Below are positions 54,140 to 64,000 of a DNA stretch of 64,000 nt, piece by piece. Position 1 is the stretch's first letter; every line of letters begins with the position of its first letter. The notes under the pieces were generated by a model that was given only the letters and a program-made list of their open reading frames with translations, made no database searches and was not told where the DNA came from. Position numbers and translations under genes: made by a program. This DNA is from Micrasema longulum (lineage: Eukaryota > Arthropoda > Insecta > Trichoptera > Brachycentridae): positions 186,001 to 250,000 of the forward strand of contig JAGVSM010003740.1 of NCBI GenBank assembly GCA_022494885.1. The letters are read 5' to 3'.

Positions 54140-54960
54140 TATTTCCGAAGGACTATGTTTCTTTGATAGTATACCAGAGAAATAAATAAATATTACGCAT
54201 AAAAAAACAAATGTCTTTGATTATATCATAAATAAGAAAATAAATGAATAATATTATTTGTGACTAAAAACGCAATAAAATACGTAAGTACGAGTACATA
54301 CTTCAAATTTTATATTAAAATGGATCTCTTACAAACCTGTTTTACTGGTGTTTACTAAGAGTTGTAAATCTTCATTTTAATACGAATTTGTATCTGCTCA
54401 CATAAAATGATTTCATTTTATAAAGGACAAAGAAAATAGTTTTTTTGTGTTTAAGGAAATGTTAATCCGAGCGTTTCATCGCATGTAGGGTTATAATAAA
54501 AACGAAATAGTTTCTTAAAATTACTTTCACAGATGAGAAAAATTTCGCAGCAAAACAAAGAGAAAAAAGATTTATCTAGGACTAAAGTTGGAGTTACTTA
54601 TGAAAGAATGCCTCTGGAACATTCCCCTAAATACGGCATTATTTTTTCCTTTTCGAAGTTGGGGGTATTTTTGGGAGAAAATTGAAAAAAAGTTTTGGGA
54701 AAGATACATGCATATTGATAATCTTCTATCAAAGGCGTTTTGAAAAAAATATTTGTTATTGCGACATAATTGAAAAACGAATGTGATCTAATAAATTTTA
54801 AAAATATGTTATCAAACTAAGATTTTTGTTTTTTAATAACAGGAGTAAAATGATAAAGAATTTGTTATTACTAGTATTTTCGGTTGTTTTTACTTCGCTT
54901 TTATAAAATATAGTCTTGATAAAATAAAAAAATAGTTTGATACAACGTACTTTTCTATAT
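54140..54960. other. No recognisable feature
   Basis: AT-rich, apparently unique. Confidence 0.4.
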
Positions 54961-54964
54961 TTTT

Positions 54965-55150
54965 TATTAGTAAACCTTTATTTAGCATAAAAACATTTCA
55001 TAAAGAAAAAAAAAAGAATACTCGAACTTGTTAAAAAAGAGTAAGGCTCTTCTGTTTGGCAAGTTTACAAAATAATATAAAAAGATATGAAAATGCAAAG
55101 CACATACAAAATAAGAAATAAATAAACAATTCAAAGTTACGAAATATTGA
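54965..55150 (-). mobile_element. LINE 3' UTR
   Basis: It matches 51100-51290: CCTTTATTTAGCATAAA, AAAGAGTAAGGCTCTTCTG and GGCAAGTTTACAAAATAA. No coding part. Confidence 0.65.
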
Positions 55151-55154
55151 AAAA

Positions 55155-55840
55155 AACCTATAAAATCTAGGGAAAAAAAAGTATGAAAAAATATATTTTG
55201 ATGAAATATTATATTTACACTTATTCTAATATTATTCTCGATATTTTTACACCATTCTTTTCCTTAAAAACTACACATGCTTTTTAAAAATATTCTCCAT
55301 TTCTATTGAAATATCGATCAAACTTTATCATTTTGTAATCTCAGATATTCATAAAAATAAAGAAAAAAAATATGTAAAACTAAATCAGATTAATTTATTT
55401 GAAAACACATACGAGAAAAATACAGTTTTCACAGGATTAAAAAACTACAAAGTCCTTTAAGGGATTACAGCCATGGTTTTTGTCCTTTTATGATCGTGTA
55501 AATCCTTTATTAACCTCATTTCACAAAGTGTGTGGTGACAGCACAGTATATTTTGGGATACAACGCCTAATAGTAATCTCCAGAGCAAACAACAAAATAA
55601 ACTTGAACAAATTTCTTGGCACGACTAATTGGTTTAACTATTTGGGAGTAAATAGGGTGGAAAATAAGAAGAAAAATATTGAATCGTGAACGAATTTTTT
55701 ATTTAATTTGCTACACGAAAACACAAAAAAAACTGGATGTACTATTTGAATAAAAAATAAAAATTAACTTTCAAAAAAGCTATTTTAGTAACTTTTAAGT
55801 GTTTTTTTTGTATGCGAATTTTAATAATTATAACAATACA
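55155..55840. other. No recognisable gene
   Basis: AT-rich. A plus frame at 55480-55689 has no recognised motif. Confidence 0.35.
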
Positions 55841-55844
55841 GTAA

Positions 55845-55905
55845 TTTGCAAATTACAACAGAGATGGAGAACATTTTAGAGTAGAAATATGGAAGTCTAG
55901 GCATT
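55845..55905 (+). repeat. Foldback-family terminal fragment
   Basis: It reads ATTACAACAGAGATGGAGAA, CATTTTAGAG and GGAAGTCTAGGCATT, the outer part of an arm; it stops where a new sequence begins. Confidence 0.75.
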
Positions 55906-56002
55906 AAGCAGAAGAATTTCTGGATTTGGACAAGTACGAGTTTGCTTAACTAAACGCCTTAGCCTTTGTCACATTGATCCTTAACTTCACATCTATCTGT
56001 AT

Positions 56003-56555
56003 CTCAATCACAAATAACTATCGACGTGCTAATAAGCGACGCGATAATAATTTCTCACCATGGTTTTTTATCGTATTCGCGATCACAATGGAACATCCTT
56101 GAACACCTAATAATAAATGACAAAATATTTACGTTTCACGACGTACAATCCTGCTGCGCAATCACATATTTGAATTTCGCCGGTGTAAATATGGAAAATA
56201 TTCTAAAACTGCCATTTTTTTTATTTATTTTTTATTTATCATGCTATTTATTGCATTAAACCGGCGGTTGGCAAGCCCAATGTCAAGAAAAGAAGTCGCC
56301 ATAGTAATTTTTATTATATTTTCAGTTTTTTGTATTGGATACTCCTTTTTTTTTCAAATGTTATATATTGTATCATTTTTATAGTAAACGCTAATTTATC
56401 GCCATTTAACTATATTTATTTAAGAGGAAAACAAAAAGCAAACCTACACACGCGTTGACTTATGACTGCGATGACTTAAGCAAACAATGAACACATTATG
56501 ATCGCTCAAATGCGTTGCATGTTTTTAAGCCCGTCGATAGTTATTTGTGATTGAG
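56003..56555. mobile_element. Element with 24-bp perfect inverted repeats
   Basis: CTCAATCACAAATAACTATC-GACG (24 bp, 56003-56026) is the exact complement of 56532-56555. The 505-bp interior has a plus frame (56026-56259) that was not recognised and an AT-rich right half. No target-site duplication was seen. It could be a DNA transposon derivative. Confidence 0.55.
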
Positions 56556-56559
56556 CAAC

Positions 56560-56929
56560 TGAGTTCTGACATCACCTATTTCTATATTACAGTCACAGTC
56601 CGTAATTATCAGCCTTTTCGTTGCTTCAGAAAATTAAAACGTGTATGTTATTAGGATTGCCTAGAGGTTTGGATCTCCTCGAATAACCGCAAACGGCGCT
56701 GTTATATTAGGTGCTTTAGATGTGTACGGAACTTATATGGATACACAGTAGATTTTTTTTAATTTTATTTTTTAATTTATTTAAATTTCATTGATAAACC
56801 TACTAACATTATATATTTTTTTTTAAATAAATACGGGTAACTAAATTACGGGTTACTAACAAAATATTTTTACTTTTAAAATTCACATTCTACTATTAAT
56901 AATGATATTTTTAACATCTTTTGTAAAGG
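56560..56929. other. No recognisable feature
   Basis: AT-rich with T runs. Confidence 0.4.
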
Positions 56930-57420
56930 TTTATTTATTTTTATTTATTTAACTTTTTGTACATAATGTTATTTGTACGTTGGCGGGCTTATTGCCAAAT
57001 GGCAATTTCTTCCAACCAACCAATAAAATAAAAGTTTTATTTTTATAATTCAAGTTACAGAACATATTCAATAGAAAAAAAAAGATTAAAAAGTTAAAAA
57101 TAAATAAAAATAGAAATAAACGTATTTGTTTATAAATTACCTTAAAAGGTAAAGGTTGCCTGAGTCTTTTGTTTAGTTTTGTCTGGTAGTTTATTGTAAA
57201 ATTTCAGTCCATGGTTTATTAGTCTCGATTGTTCTTTTCTCGTTTTAAAAGGTTGTGTATGATATTTTTCTGATATTCTCGTATTGTGTTCATGTTTACT
57301 ACAGTTTTTTTCAAATTTTAATTCTTTGTCTACAATTACATCAGTGGCTAATTTATGAATAAATTTTGTTAGACTTGTCCTTAAATATTGAATTAATATG
57401 ATCATATATAACAATTAATA
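56930..57420 (-). mobile_element. LINE C-terminus and 3' UTR
   Basis: The minus frame (57142-57414) encodes HNTRISEKYHTQPFKTRKEQ and SRLINHGLKFYNKLPDKTKQ, the C-terminal part of a LINE ORF. The 3' UTR has CGTTGGCGGGCTTATTGCC and TTTATTTAACTTTTTGTAC. Relatives are at 45280, 48110 and 59490. Confidence 0.75.
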
Positions 57421-57424
57421 AAAC

Positions 57425-59040
57425 TAATTTTAAAAGATTTAGAAAAAAAAATAAGAACTTGATCAGTGAATGGTATTAACGAAATGTTGATTCAAACATA
57501 TAAATTTAAAATCGCAATTTCCAAATGCCAAAAATTCAAATTTATTATCTTGCCGTCCATTTGTCTTTCGGGAAAACGTCTGATTTTCTTTTATTTAGGA
57601 AACATACAGTACAGTTACAAAGTTTAATATTTTACACAGTTAGACTTAACTCTAATGAACCAGTGAAGTTTCCATATTATAAATCAATTATATGTAAGGT
57701 TATTAATAAAAGTATAAAAAAGAGAAGGAAAAAAAACATAAATGGAAGTTGTTTGAAAATAAAAATTTAATTTAAAAAAAGTTATATTTTTAATTGAATC
57801 GGCATTCACTTCGTAACTATATAATTATAATTTATTACGAAAATAAAACTTTGTTATCAGTGTTACACAATTTTATTATTTTACAAGAACACAACTATAG
57901 TTTCGGGAGAGCACTCCTCCCATGGGATGGGATTGTAGCTCTAAAATAAATGTAACTATTTCCATAATAATTTTAAAAAGTTATTTTAAAGTTTGTGAGT
58001 GAGTATTTACAAATGGAAATAATATTAAAAATGAAGAAAATTTGTAAAAGTAATAAAAAGTTAGGAATTAAAATAAAGAATAAAAAACATGCTCAGATGT
58101 AAAAATAGAACAAAATAGTAATAACATTTAAAAAAAAAAAAGAGAAACATAAATATACACAAACATATTTTAAGGGATTATATTTGTGATTCCAATAAAA
58201 TTGTATGATAAAACGTTATCAAAGTGATAAAAGTATGAATGAAGTTGAATGAAAAGTATGAAATGAATATGAACGAAGAAAAAGTATAAATGTTTGACCA
58301 CATAGTTAATGCTATTAATATTAATATTATGATAAAAGTAAGTTAAATGTCTTTTAATTTATTTATTTAAGTATTTAGAAATCATGCAGATGTAGAATTT
58401 TGTTCATGATAAAATAAAAATATATCGGACTCGTTAATGATTTCATTTTCTAAAGTAAATTTAATTCCAAATATTTTTCATTTTCAAATAAATTTAGTAC
58501 GACGCTGTTTCCGCATTTTTTTTTAAACATTTCAGTTTGAATGTTCATTAAAATATACAAAAATAAAAAAAACTAATTTATTTACTCCCATATTTCGCGA
58601 AATTTAAAAGCGGCTAATTTATATTTTATAACTTCATCTTAGACCAGGCTTAGCCATGTTAGATGGAGACTATCCCAACCAGAGGACGCTCCGTATTCAT
58701 TTCATCATTCTCCACTTTTATATAGATACCCTGGTATTAAATATGTACTTATTTATGCAATTAATTTATAAATAATTACTTGTATCCCTAAGTTACTGTG
58801 TCTCCATATTGATTGATTATGTTAATAGCCTGCATTACATAGAAAATTTAGTTTTTAGTTAGATACGAGTAGTTGGTTTCTGGCAGTTTTTTATTTTATT
58901 TTGAGCGAATTTATCTCATAATTATATAATATATTAAGCCAAATAATTCGGTGAAATGAAACTATTTTGATTTAAAAAAATTAAAAAATATTAAGAGATA
59001 ATTACTTATACGTGTTTTATGAATTTTGCCGATGAACTGA
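57425..59040. other. No recognisable gene
   Basis: AT-rich. A possible LINE tail with GAGCACTCCTCCCATGGGAT and TAGCTCTAAAATAAA lies at ~57905-57955. Low-complexity GAATGAA-like sequence occupies 58220-58300. Confidence 0.35.
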
Positions 59041-59044
59041 AAAA

Positions 59045-59130
59045 AATGATTTACCCAAATATGTCAATTTTAGGAGTCATTTTCGACGAGTAAATAACTC
59101 ACTGAAAAAATGGAACCAAGTCATGGTAAA
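59045..59130 (-). repeat. SINE family L, body fragment
   Basis: It has GATTTACCCAAATATGTCAA, TCATTTTCGACGAG and CTCACTGAAAAAATGGAACC, the reversed body of the family. Confidence 0.7.
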
Positions 59131-59420
59131 GTGGGGTTAGGTTACCTTGGACCACAAGGCACTCTCTTAATACCCATCCACAATTCCTCTTTCTTATCTA
59201 ACTCATATAGTGTCCATGCGGCTCGACTGTGGAATCATCTCCCATCCACCATCAAAGATGTTACTACATTATCTCTGTTTAAATCACGTCTGAAGAAACA
59301 TCTCCTTTCTCTTCCTTAATCTTTCCTCCTTTACTCTTTTCCTCTTTCCTCTTTTTTTCCTTTTTCCCATTGAGTAATAGTTTTGATTAAAGGTAATTTA
59401 TTACGTTTACTTCTATTTTT
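59131..59420 (+). mobile_element. CR1/L2-like LINE C-terminus
   Basis: The frame ends at 59319 with SNSYSVHAARLWNHLPSTIK and SLFKSRLKKHLLSLP, a standard LINE terminus (LWN.LP..I+...SL..FK..LK..L). Upstream is a SINE remnant. A pyrimidine-rich 3' UTR follows. Confidence 0.75.
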
Positions 59421-59489
59421 ATATATCTTTAGCTTTTTAATATTTTTTTCTATTGAATATGTTCTGTAACTTGATTTATAAAAATAGAA

Positions 59490-59600
59490 CTTTTATATAA
59501 TTGGTTGGTTGGAAGAAATTGCCATTTGGCAATAATCCCACCAATGTACATATAACATTATGTACAAAAAGTTAAATAAATATAATAAAATAAATCCGTG
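59490..59600 (+). mobile_element. LINE 3' UTR
   Basis: It reads GGAAGAAATTGCCATTTGGC, AATAATCCCACCAATGTAC and AAAAAGTTAAATAAATA, the plus-strand version of 56930-57010. Confidence 0.75.
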
Positions 59601-59604
59601 AGTC

Positions 59605-60115
59605 CGTGCAGATACGGAACTACAACCTGGTTATACATATATTGTCAGTTTGACACCAAAGACCTTGGATACAGTTACGCCTAGGCATTGTGGTAAAATA
59701 AGGATGAAAATACCATATTTATTGAACTACTGTTTTAAGGATGAAATTCCCATCTATATTCTAACACTACGCCAAGGCGTATCTTTATAACAAGTTTATG
59801 AGTGAGGCACATAGTTCATTAAAAATAAACGTTTAACATATACGCAAAAAATCTATTTATTCCTTTAGTGTAAATATTTTTTGTAAGGATTTAATTCAGA
59901 TATGAAACGGTTAATTAAAACCTATTTTTCCGTTAAACGCACAAAACAGTTTTAAATTTTTTTTTAACAAAGTAATTATAAAGTTATAAATATTTTGTAC
60001 ATATGTGGTTAATTATAACGTTTTTACCTCTCTTATAAAGTAAAAAAAACTAGTATTTAGAGTAGAAGTGTAAATTAAATTTTTATTGTATTGAATAACT
60101 ATTTGTAAATAAATT
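59605..60115. other. No recognisable feature
   Basis: Balanced at 59600-59760, AT-rich after that. Nothing supported. Confidence 0.35.
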
Positions 60116-60117
60116 TG

Positions 60118-60680
60118 TTGTGGCAGAGAGGGAAAATATTGTTGATAAGGGAATACGAAAGTCTAGGCATTCACAGGGCTTATAGCCAGTCATTGACTGG
60201 TTAAAGCGGCCACTTTACAACTGTATAACTTTCACCATTCTTCCCACGTTTTTACATCCACATTACCTTAACTCTTGCATCTGACGACTTTTGTGAAATT
60301 AAGGGCCGAAACCTTTATCATGTGGGTGAGATTTATTTGGCTTGTTTTCAGGCGCTGCTTGGTAGTTGAATTGATTCAGCCGGATCAATCTCACCCAGAT
60401 GATAAAGGTTTCAGCTCTTTTACTTCACAAAAGTCAACAGATAAAAGAGTTGAAGAAATGTGGATGATCAAACATGGGTAGAATGGTGAATGTAATACAG
60501 TGGGTAAAGTGGCAACTTAAACCAGCCAATGACAGGTAATGAGCCTTGTGAATGCCTAGACTTCCATATTCCTTTCTTAAAAATGTTTTTCCTCCCTGTT
60601 GTGACAAATTTAGATCTAAATAACTCCCTAGGGAGGAAATCCAGCCTGTCTAAACATACTCAAAACATTGTTAATTAACT
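60118..60680. repeat. Foldback element, two long arms
   Basis: The clearest example. The plus arm (60118-60345) has GTCTAGGCATTCACAGGGCT, GCATCTGACGACTTTTGTGA and ACCTTTATCATGTGGGTGAG. A ~45-base loop with GGCGCTGCTTGGTAGTTGAA follows. The inverted arm (60378-60680) has CTCACCCAGATGATAAAGG, TTCACAAAAGTCAACAG, GAATGCCTAGACTTCC and the terminus AACATACTCAAAACATTG. Confidence 0.85.
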
Positions 60681-60684
60681 GTTT

Positions 60685-61025
60685 GTAATATAACTAATGA
60701 CTTTGAATATTTGCAGAAATCATTGGTGACAAACGAAAAAAATTTTGTACAAATAAAATTTAACTTAAGTACACACGAATAAAATAGAGCTCAAGAATTT
60801 CGAATCAAGCAATAAAAGCGCTTCTTGAATCTTATGGGAAAAAAACACACGAATCAACTCCTCTTTTACTTGTGAGAATGGCCAAATAAAAAAATTCGTA
60901 TCGTCACCAATCAGTGAAATAACACAATTATTGAATAGAATCATCCCTCTGGAGAGACTCGCGAAAACAACCCCCTAATCCCCTCCATCGGGGGACGAAT
61001 ACAGCCTGCAGAATCAGGAGGGCGC
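60685..61025. other. No recognisable feature
   Basis: AT-rich, becoming GC-balanced after 60940. Confidence 0.35.
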
Positions 61026-61029
61026 TTAG

Positions 61030-61284
61030 CTTCGTAGCCTGCGAGTGCGTATAGTTTATCTAATTCCAAGATGTGAGAATTTGAGGGGGATTTTGAGATA
61101 TTTTGGGAAATTGTTAGCGCCCATGACTGGCACTTGTATGGAAAGGTTCTGTCGAAGAGAACACATGTTTCCTTGGTATAAAGACCCACAGAAGAGGGTG
61201 ATTTTTGAAAACTTACGAAGGTATGCGAATAATCGGGTGAGCATGAAATTATTTAAAAAAAAACCCGGACCCAAAAAATTTTGA
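61030..61284 (+). CDS. Candidate coding exon, unidentified
   Basis: An open plus frame of ~85 codons. Its middle reads GTCMERFCRREHMFPWYKDP and QKRVIFENLRRYANNR, with a composition and low repetition that look protein-like. A possible acceptor (AAATTGTTAG) lies before 61120 and a possible donor (GG then GTGAGC) at 61229-61230, so the exon would be about 61120-61229. No family was recognised. The frame after the donor runs into Lys-rich low complexity. No neighbouring exon was found. It may be an unrecognised transposon scrap. Confidence 0.3.
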   Translation, partial: LRSLRVRIVYLIPRCENLRGILRYFGKLLAPMTGTCMERFCRREHMFPWYKDPQKRVIFENLRRYANNRVSMKLFKKKPGPKKF

Positions 61285-61329
61285 ACGTTAAATTAAGGGG
61301 ATAGAATTGAATGAGTAGTGAACACCAAC

Positions 61330-62125
61330 ATTAAGTGACATAAACAAATGAACCATCTCGTCATTTGTCTTAAGCGGTAATCAGAGAGGATAGAACGCCA
61401 TTTCACACTGTATTTGCATGCAGACATCGCTTTCCTTACTTTCATTTATATCTTCTAACACACGGACGCCGATTAATATTATTTTTGACATGCCGATCTT
61501 CAAGTATTTGTTGAATTTGCTAGTGTTCTGTCTTTCTTAGCCTTCCTCGTTTTCTGCATTCATTAAAATTCGTATCATTAATTCTTTAAGCCGTTTTTTC
61601 GCTGTCCATTCGCTCTACATGTTAAAACCGACGCAACACTTCTTCCCTGATTTCGTTGACAATGCTAGTCTCAGCCTTACATAATGCATGGGTTCCGACA
61701 TTCGTGCACCTATCATACATCGATTTACCACACATTTGCCTGAGAGATCATATTTCGACTGCATTCAGCCAACTTTCTTAATTGATTTTCCAATTCAATA
61801 CTTTGCTTCCATATATAAGAGTCGGCACCTGAACTGCATTGTGAACTGCAAGTTGTGTCCTTGCAAAAAACATTTATTAACTGAGTAAGATTTAAGTGCC
61901 CCGCTCACTCTGTTCCCGGCATTCCCCCTCCTTTTAATTTCTTTCTCAGCCTTTCCATCCCTAGTGAACATAATTCTCAGATACACAAATTCTTCTACCC
62001 GATTTTAAATATATGTGTTCACACTGATCTCATATTCAGTATAATAATAAAATTTATTTCTAAAACCTGAATGTTTTGTGATATGATTAACCACTTGGTA
62101 ACATAGAGCAAACCACTTTCACTCT
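61330..62125 (-). pseudogene. RTE-like LINE, decayed copy
   Basis: On the plus strand the order follows 35160-35930: CAGAGAGGATAGAACGCC, GCACCTATCATACATCG, AACTGCATTGTGAACTGC and ATCCCTAGTGAACATA. The minus strand encodes YLRIMFTRDGKAEKEIKRRG and NAGNRVSGALKSYSVNKC. Stops and frame changes are frequent. It is older than the copy at the gap. Confidence 0.8.
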
Positions 62126-62129
62126 GAGC

Positions 62130-64000
62130 TCTAATAAACTTTTTTTAAGGGTTTTCTCCATCTCCGTTGAGAAAAAAAATGTTTATTCCATAAGACGAAC
62201 TTAAATAATAAGGAAAAAACGTATTTAAATTTAATATTTGTAGCACTTGATTTGTGATTTTCCAAGTTTAATAATAGAAAAATACGTCGATTAAGTTTGT
62301 TTCTGTTGATTTGATTGATCTTAATTTGATTAATCAAATATTTACCAACGGTGTATAATAAATAGACACTTTATTTATTCGCTATATGCGTTTCAGTTTT
62401 TGCTGTGTTGCCCATAAAATGAAAAAAATTGAGACATCGAATTGGATAAAATGTAAACTTTTTAATATCCCGTGAATTGTTTATTTATTATCGTATTTCG
62501 TTTGTTTTAATTATATCTCGTCATTACTATTTAATTACTATTTTGTAATATATATTTTTATTTTTGTATCAAATTTTACTATAATGAGTATGGATTTAAA
62601 TCGTTTTAGCATCATCCATAAAAAAAACACATTAAGCAAGGTTCATGCCAAAACACAGGAAATTCTTAGCTAGTTGGGATTTGAAACGAAGAAACTCTTA
62701 ACATTTCCAAAACTGTGATATAAAAAAATAATTATGGTATACATGCAAATATTTATGTTAGAAAAATATGTAAGGAAAGCAAACGAATTATAAATTTTTT
62801 TTTTTATCATATATTACGCGCTTGTAAAGTGTCTACTTAATTATATGTCTTTTAGATTTACTGATTAAAAAATAAGACTTATCAATTACTTTTCCCGATA
62901 ACCTTTCGCCCCGCTGGCTCAACCTAACTATTGAGAAATAACTTAATATGAATAATGAAATAAAATATTTATTTAAAAAAAAAGAAATCATTCATGAAAT
63001 GATGGTCACCCTTGCTAAATCTATACAGCCAAAGTTAACCCTTTGTGCTAACCAACCAAGCCGGAAAATTCTCTCTGCATTTTATAGGAAAATCTTCACA
63101 GCGCCGTTTTTATATATAGTGTTTTGCTTTGAACGAGTTTTGAAAGTATTTGATAAAGGTAAACAATGCCAACACAAAATACGAGTGAAAAACCTCCCTT
63201 AAGCTATTTGTTTGTGTTCTTCACAAAAGCTTCGGATTTATTTTTCTGTACCCTATCAAATCCATTATGATGGCGTGAAGAGTTCATTTTTTGACATAAA
63301 TTCAATAGTGAAAAAAGCCTTAAATGCATTTTTCGTCAATTAAAAACAGGAATGCAGACAATGTTTAAAGGTGATTCGAATACTATACCAAAATCATTTT
63401 AACCCTTTCTTTACTGTGTTAAAAAAAATGGTCGCGTTCCAGTGCTGTGTAGTCAATACACAAAAAATAAAGATTTAAAATCTAGAAAACGGATCATTCC
63501 TAAGCGATCGCTTCAATCAACTTTATCTGAAGTCAAAATGATAATATTTGAAATAAAATCGCTAAAAACATGAAAAAACCTTTTGTTAATGCTCACAGCG
63601 CGAGCAAATGAACTGCCCTTATTGAAGCTCCAAGAGTAACTGACGTATGTCTGCAGTGAAATTGTTTCTCTTGCTCACGAATATATCTAGAGAATCGATG
63701 GAATGACGTAAAAAATGTTTGAGATAATCGCATATTCAGTACCCTATTACTTCATCGCCGCGACAATGTTACACATTGCTAATCTTAAGATTATACAGGT
63801 AATTTATCTCCTATATCAGATAAAATGCTTTTTCTGTGTCCATATTTAATAATGAATTAATTTAACCGACTCGTAAATGTATAACGAAAGTATACAGAAT
63901 TTTTTTTACACATCCCTGCAAGGGATAGTTAATAAAACAATACTGCATTTTCTAGGGTCAACGTTTATACAAGTCTACATTTAAAAATGAATTAAGATAT
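62130..64000. other. No recognisable gene
   Basis: AT-rich throughout. Short frames (for example 62948-63202) carry no recognisable motif. No repeat family from the rest of the window was seen. Confidence 0.35.

Overview
This window looks like nuclear DNA of an arthropod, probably an insect. It is AT-rich, carries a 100-base scaffold gap, has one gene with split coding exons and an 11.1 kb intron, and is filled with old transposable elements. These are non-LTR retrotransposons (RTE-like, CR1/L2-like, R1/I-like), Penelope-like elements, tRNA-derived SINEs, a mariner/IS630-type transposon, small inverted-repeat elements and a foldback family. The retroelement protein fragments resemble those common in Lepidoptera and other insects, but the order cannot be fixed from this sequence. 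No operon, CRISPR array, rRNA, functional tRNA gene or viral genome was seen.

Host gene. The best-supported host feature is a minus-strand gene with two coding exons, 39263-39652 and 27942-28116. Each has consensus splice sites, and their reading phases fit: the upstream exon leaves two bases of a codon and the downstream exon supplies the third. The first exon encodes a low-complexity tail of heptad repeats rich in Gln, Thr, Glu and Arg. The second encodes a Pro-rich then acidic segment. I do not recognise the protein. The rest of the gene must lie outside the window or in short exons I could not see. A weaker candidate exon is on the plus strand near 61030-61284.

Layout. 1-9.8 kb: two plus-strand LINE ends, one nested in an unclassified tandem repeat, then a cluster of tRNA-like SINEs. 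10-23 kb: SINE and LINE tails, a long inverted-repeat element, a GC-rich patch and a possible conserved non-coding block with two octamer motifs. 24-27.5 kb: a CR1-like tail and a Penelope-like element with a GIY-YIG motif. 28-39 kb: the host intron, holding a 2 kb mariner-type transposon with foldback elements inside it, a small MITE, several LINE ends, a 715 bp MITE with a CATA duplication, an RTE-like LINE cut by the gap, and a CR1-like LINE with a long open RT frame. 39.2-39.7 kb: the upstream exon. 39.7-64 kb: L2-like, RTE-like and other LINE ends, more foldback pairs, a second Penelope-like element with inverted flanks and a hammerhead-like motif, a 24-bp inverted-repeat element, and long stretches with no recognisable content.

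The elements appear to interact. One SINE family ends in the same (ATG)n-type tail as an RTE-like LINE, which suggests the LINE mobilised it. Several LINE families end in a small hairpin followed by an AAAT-type repeat. All boundaries of decayed repeats are estimates by eye.
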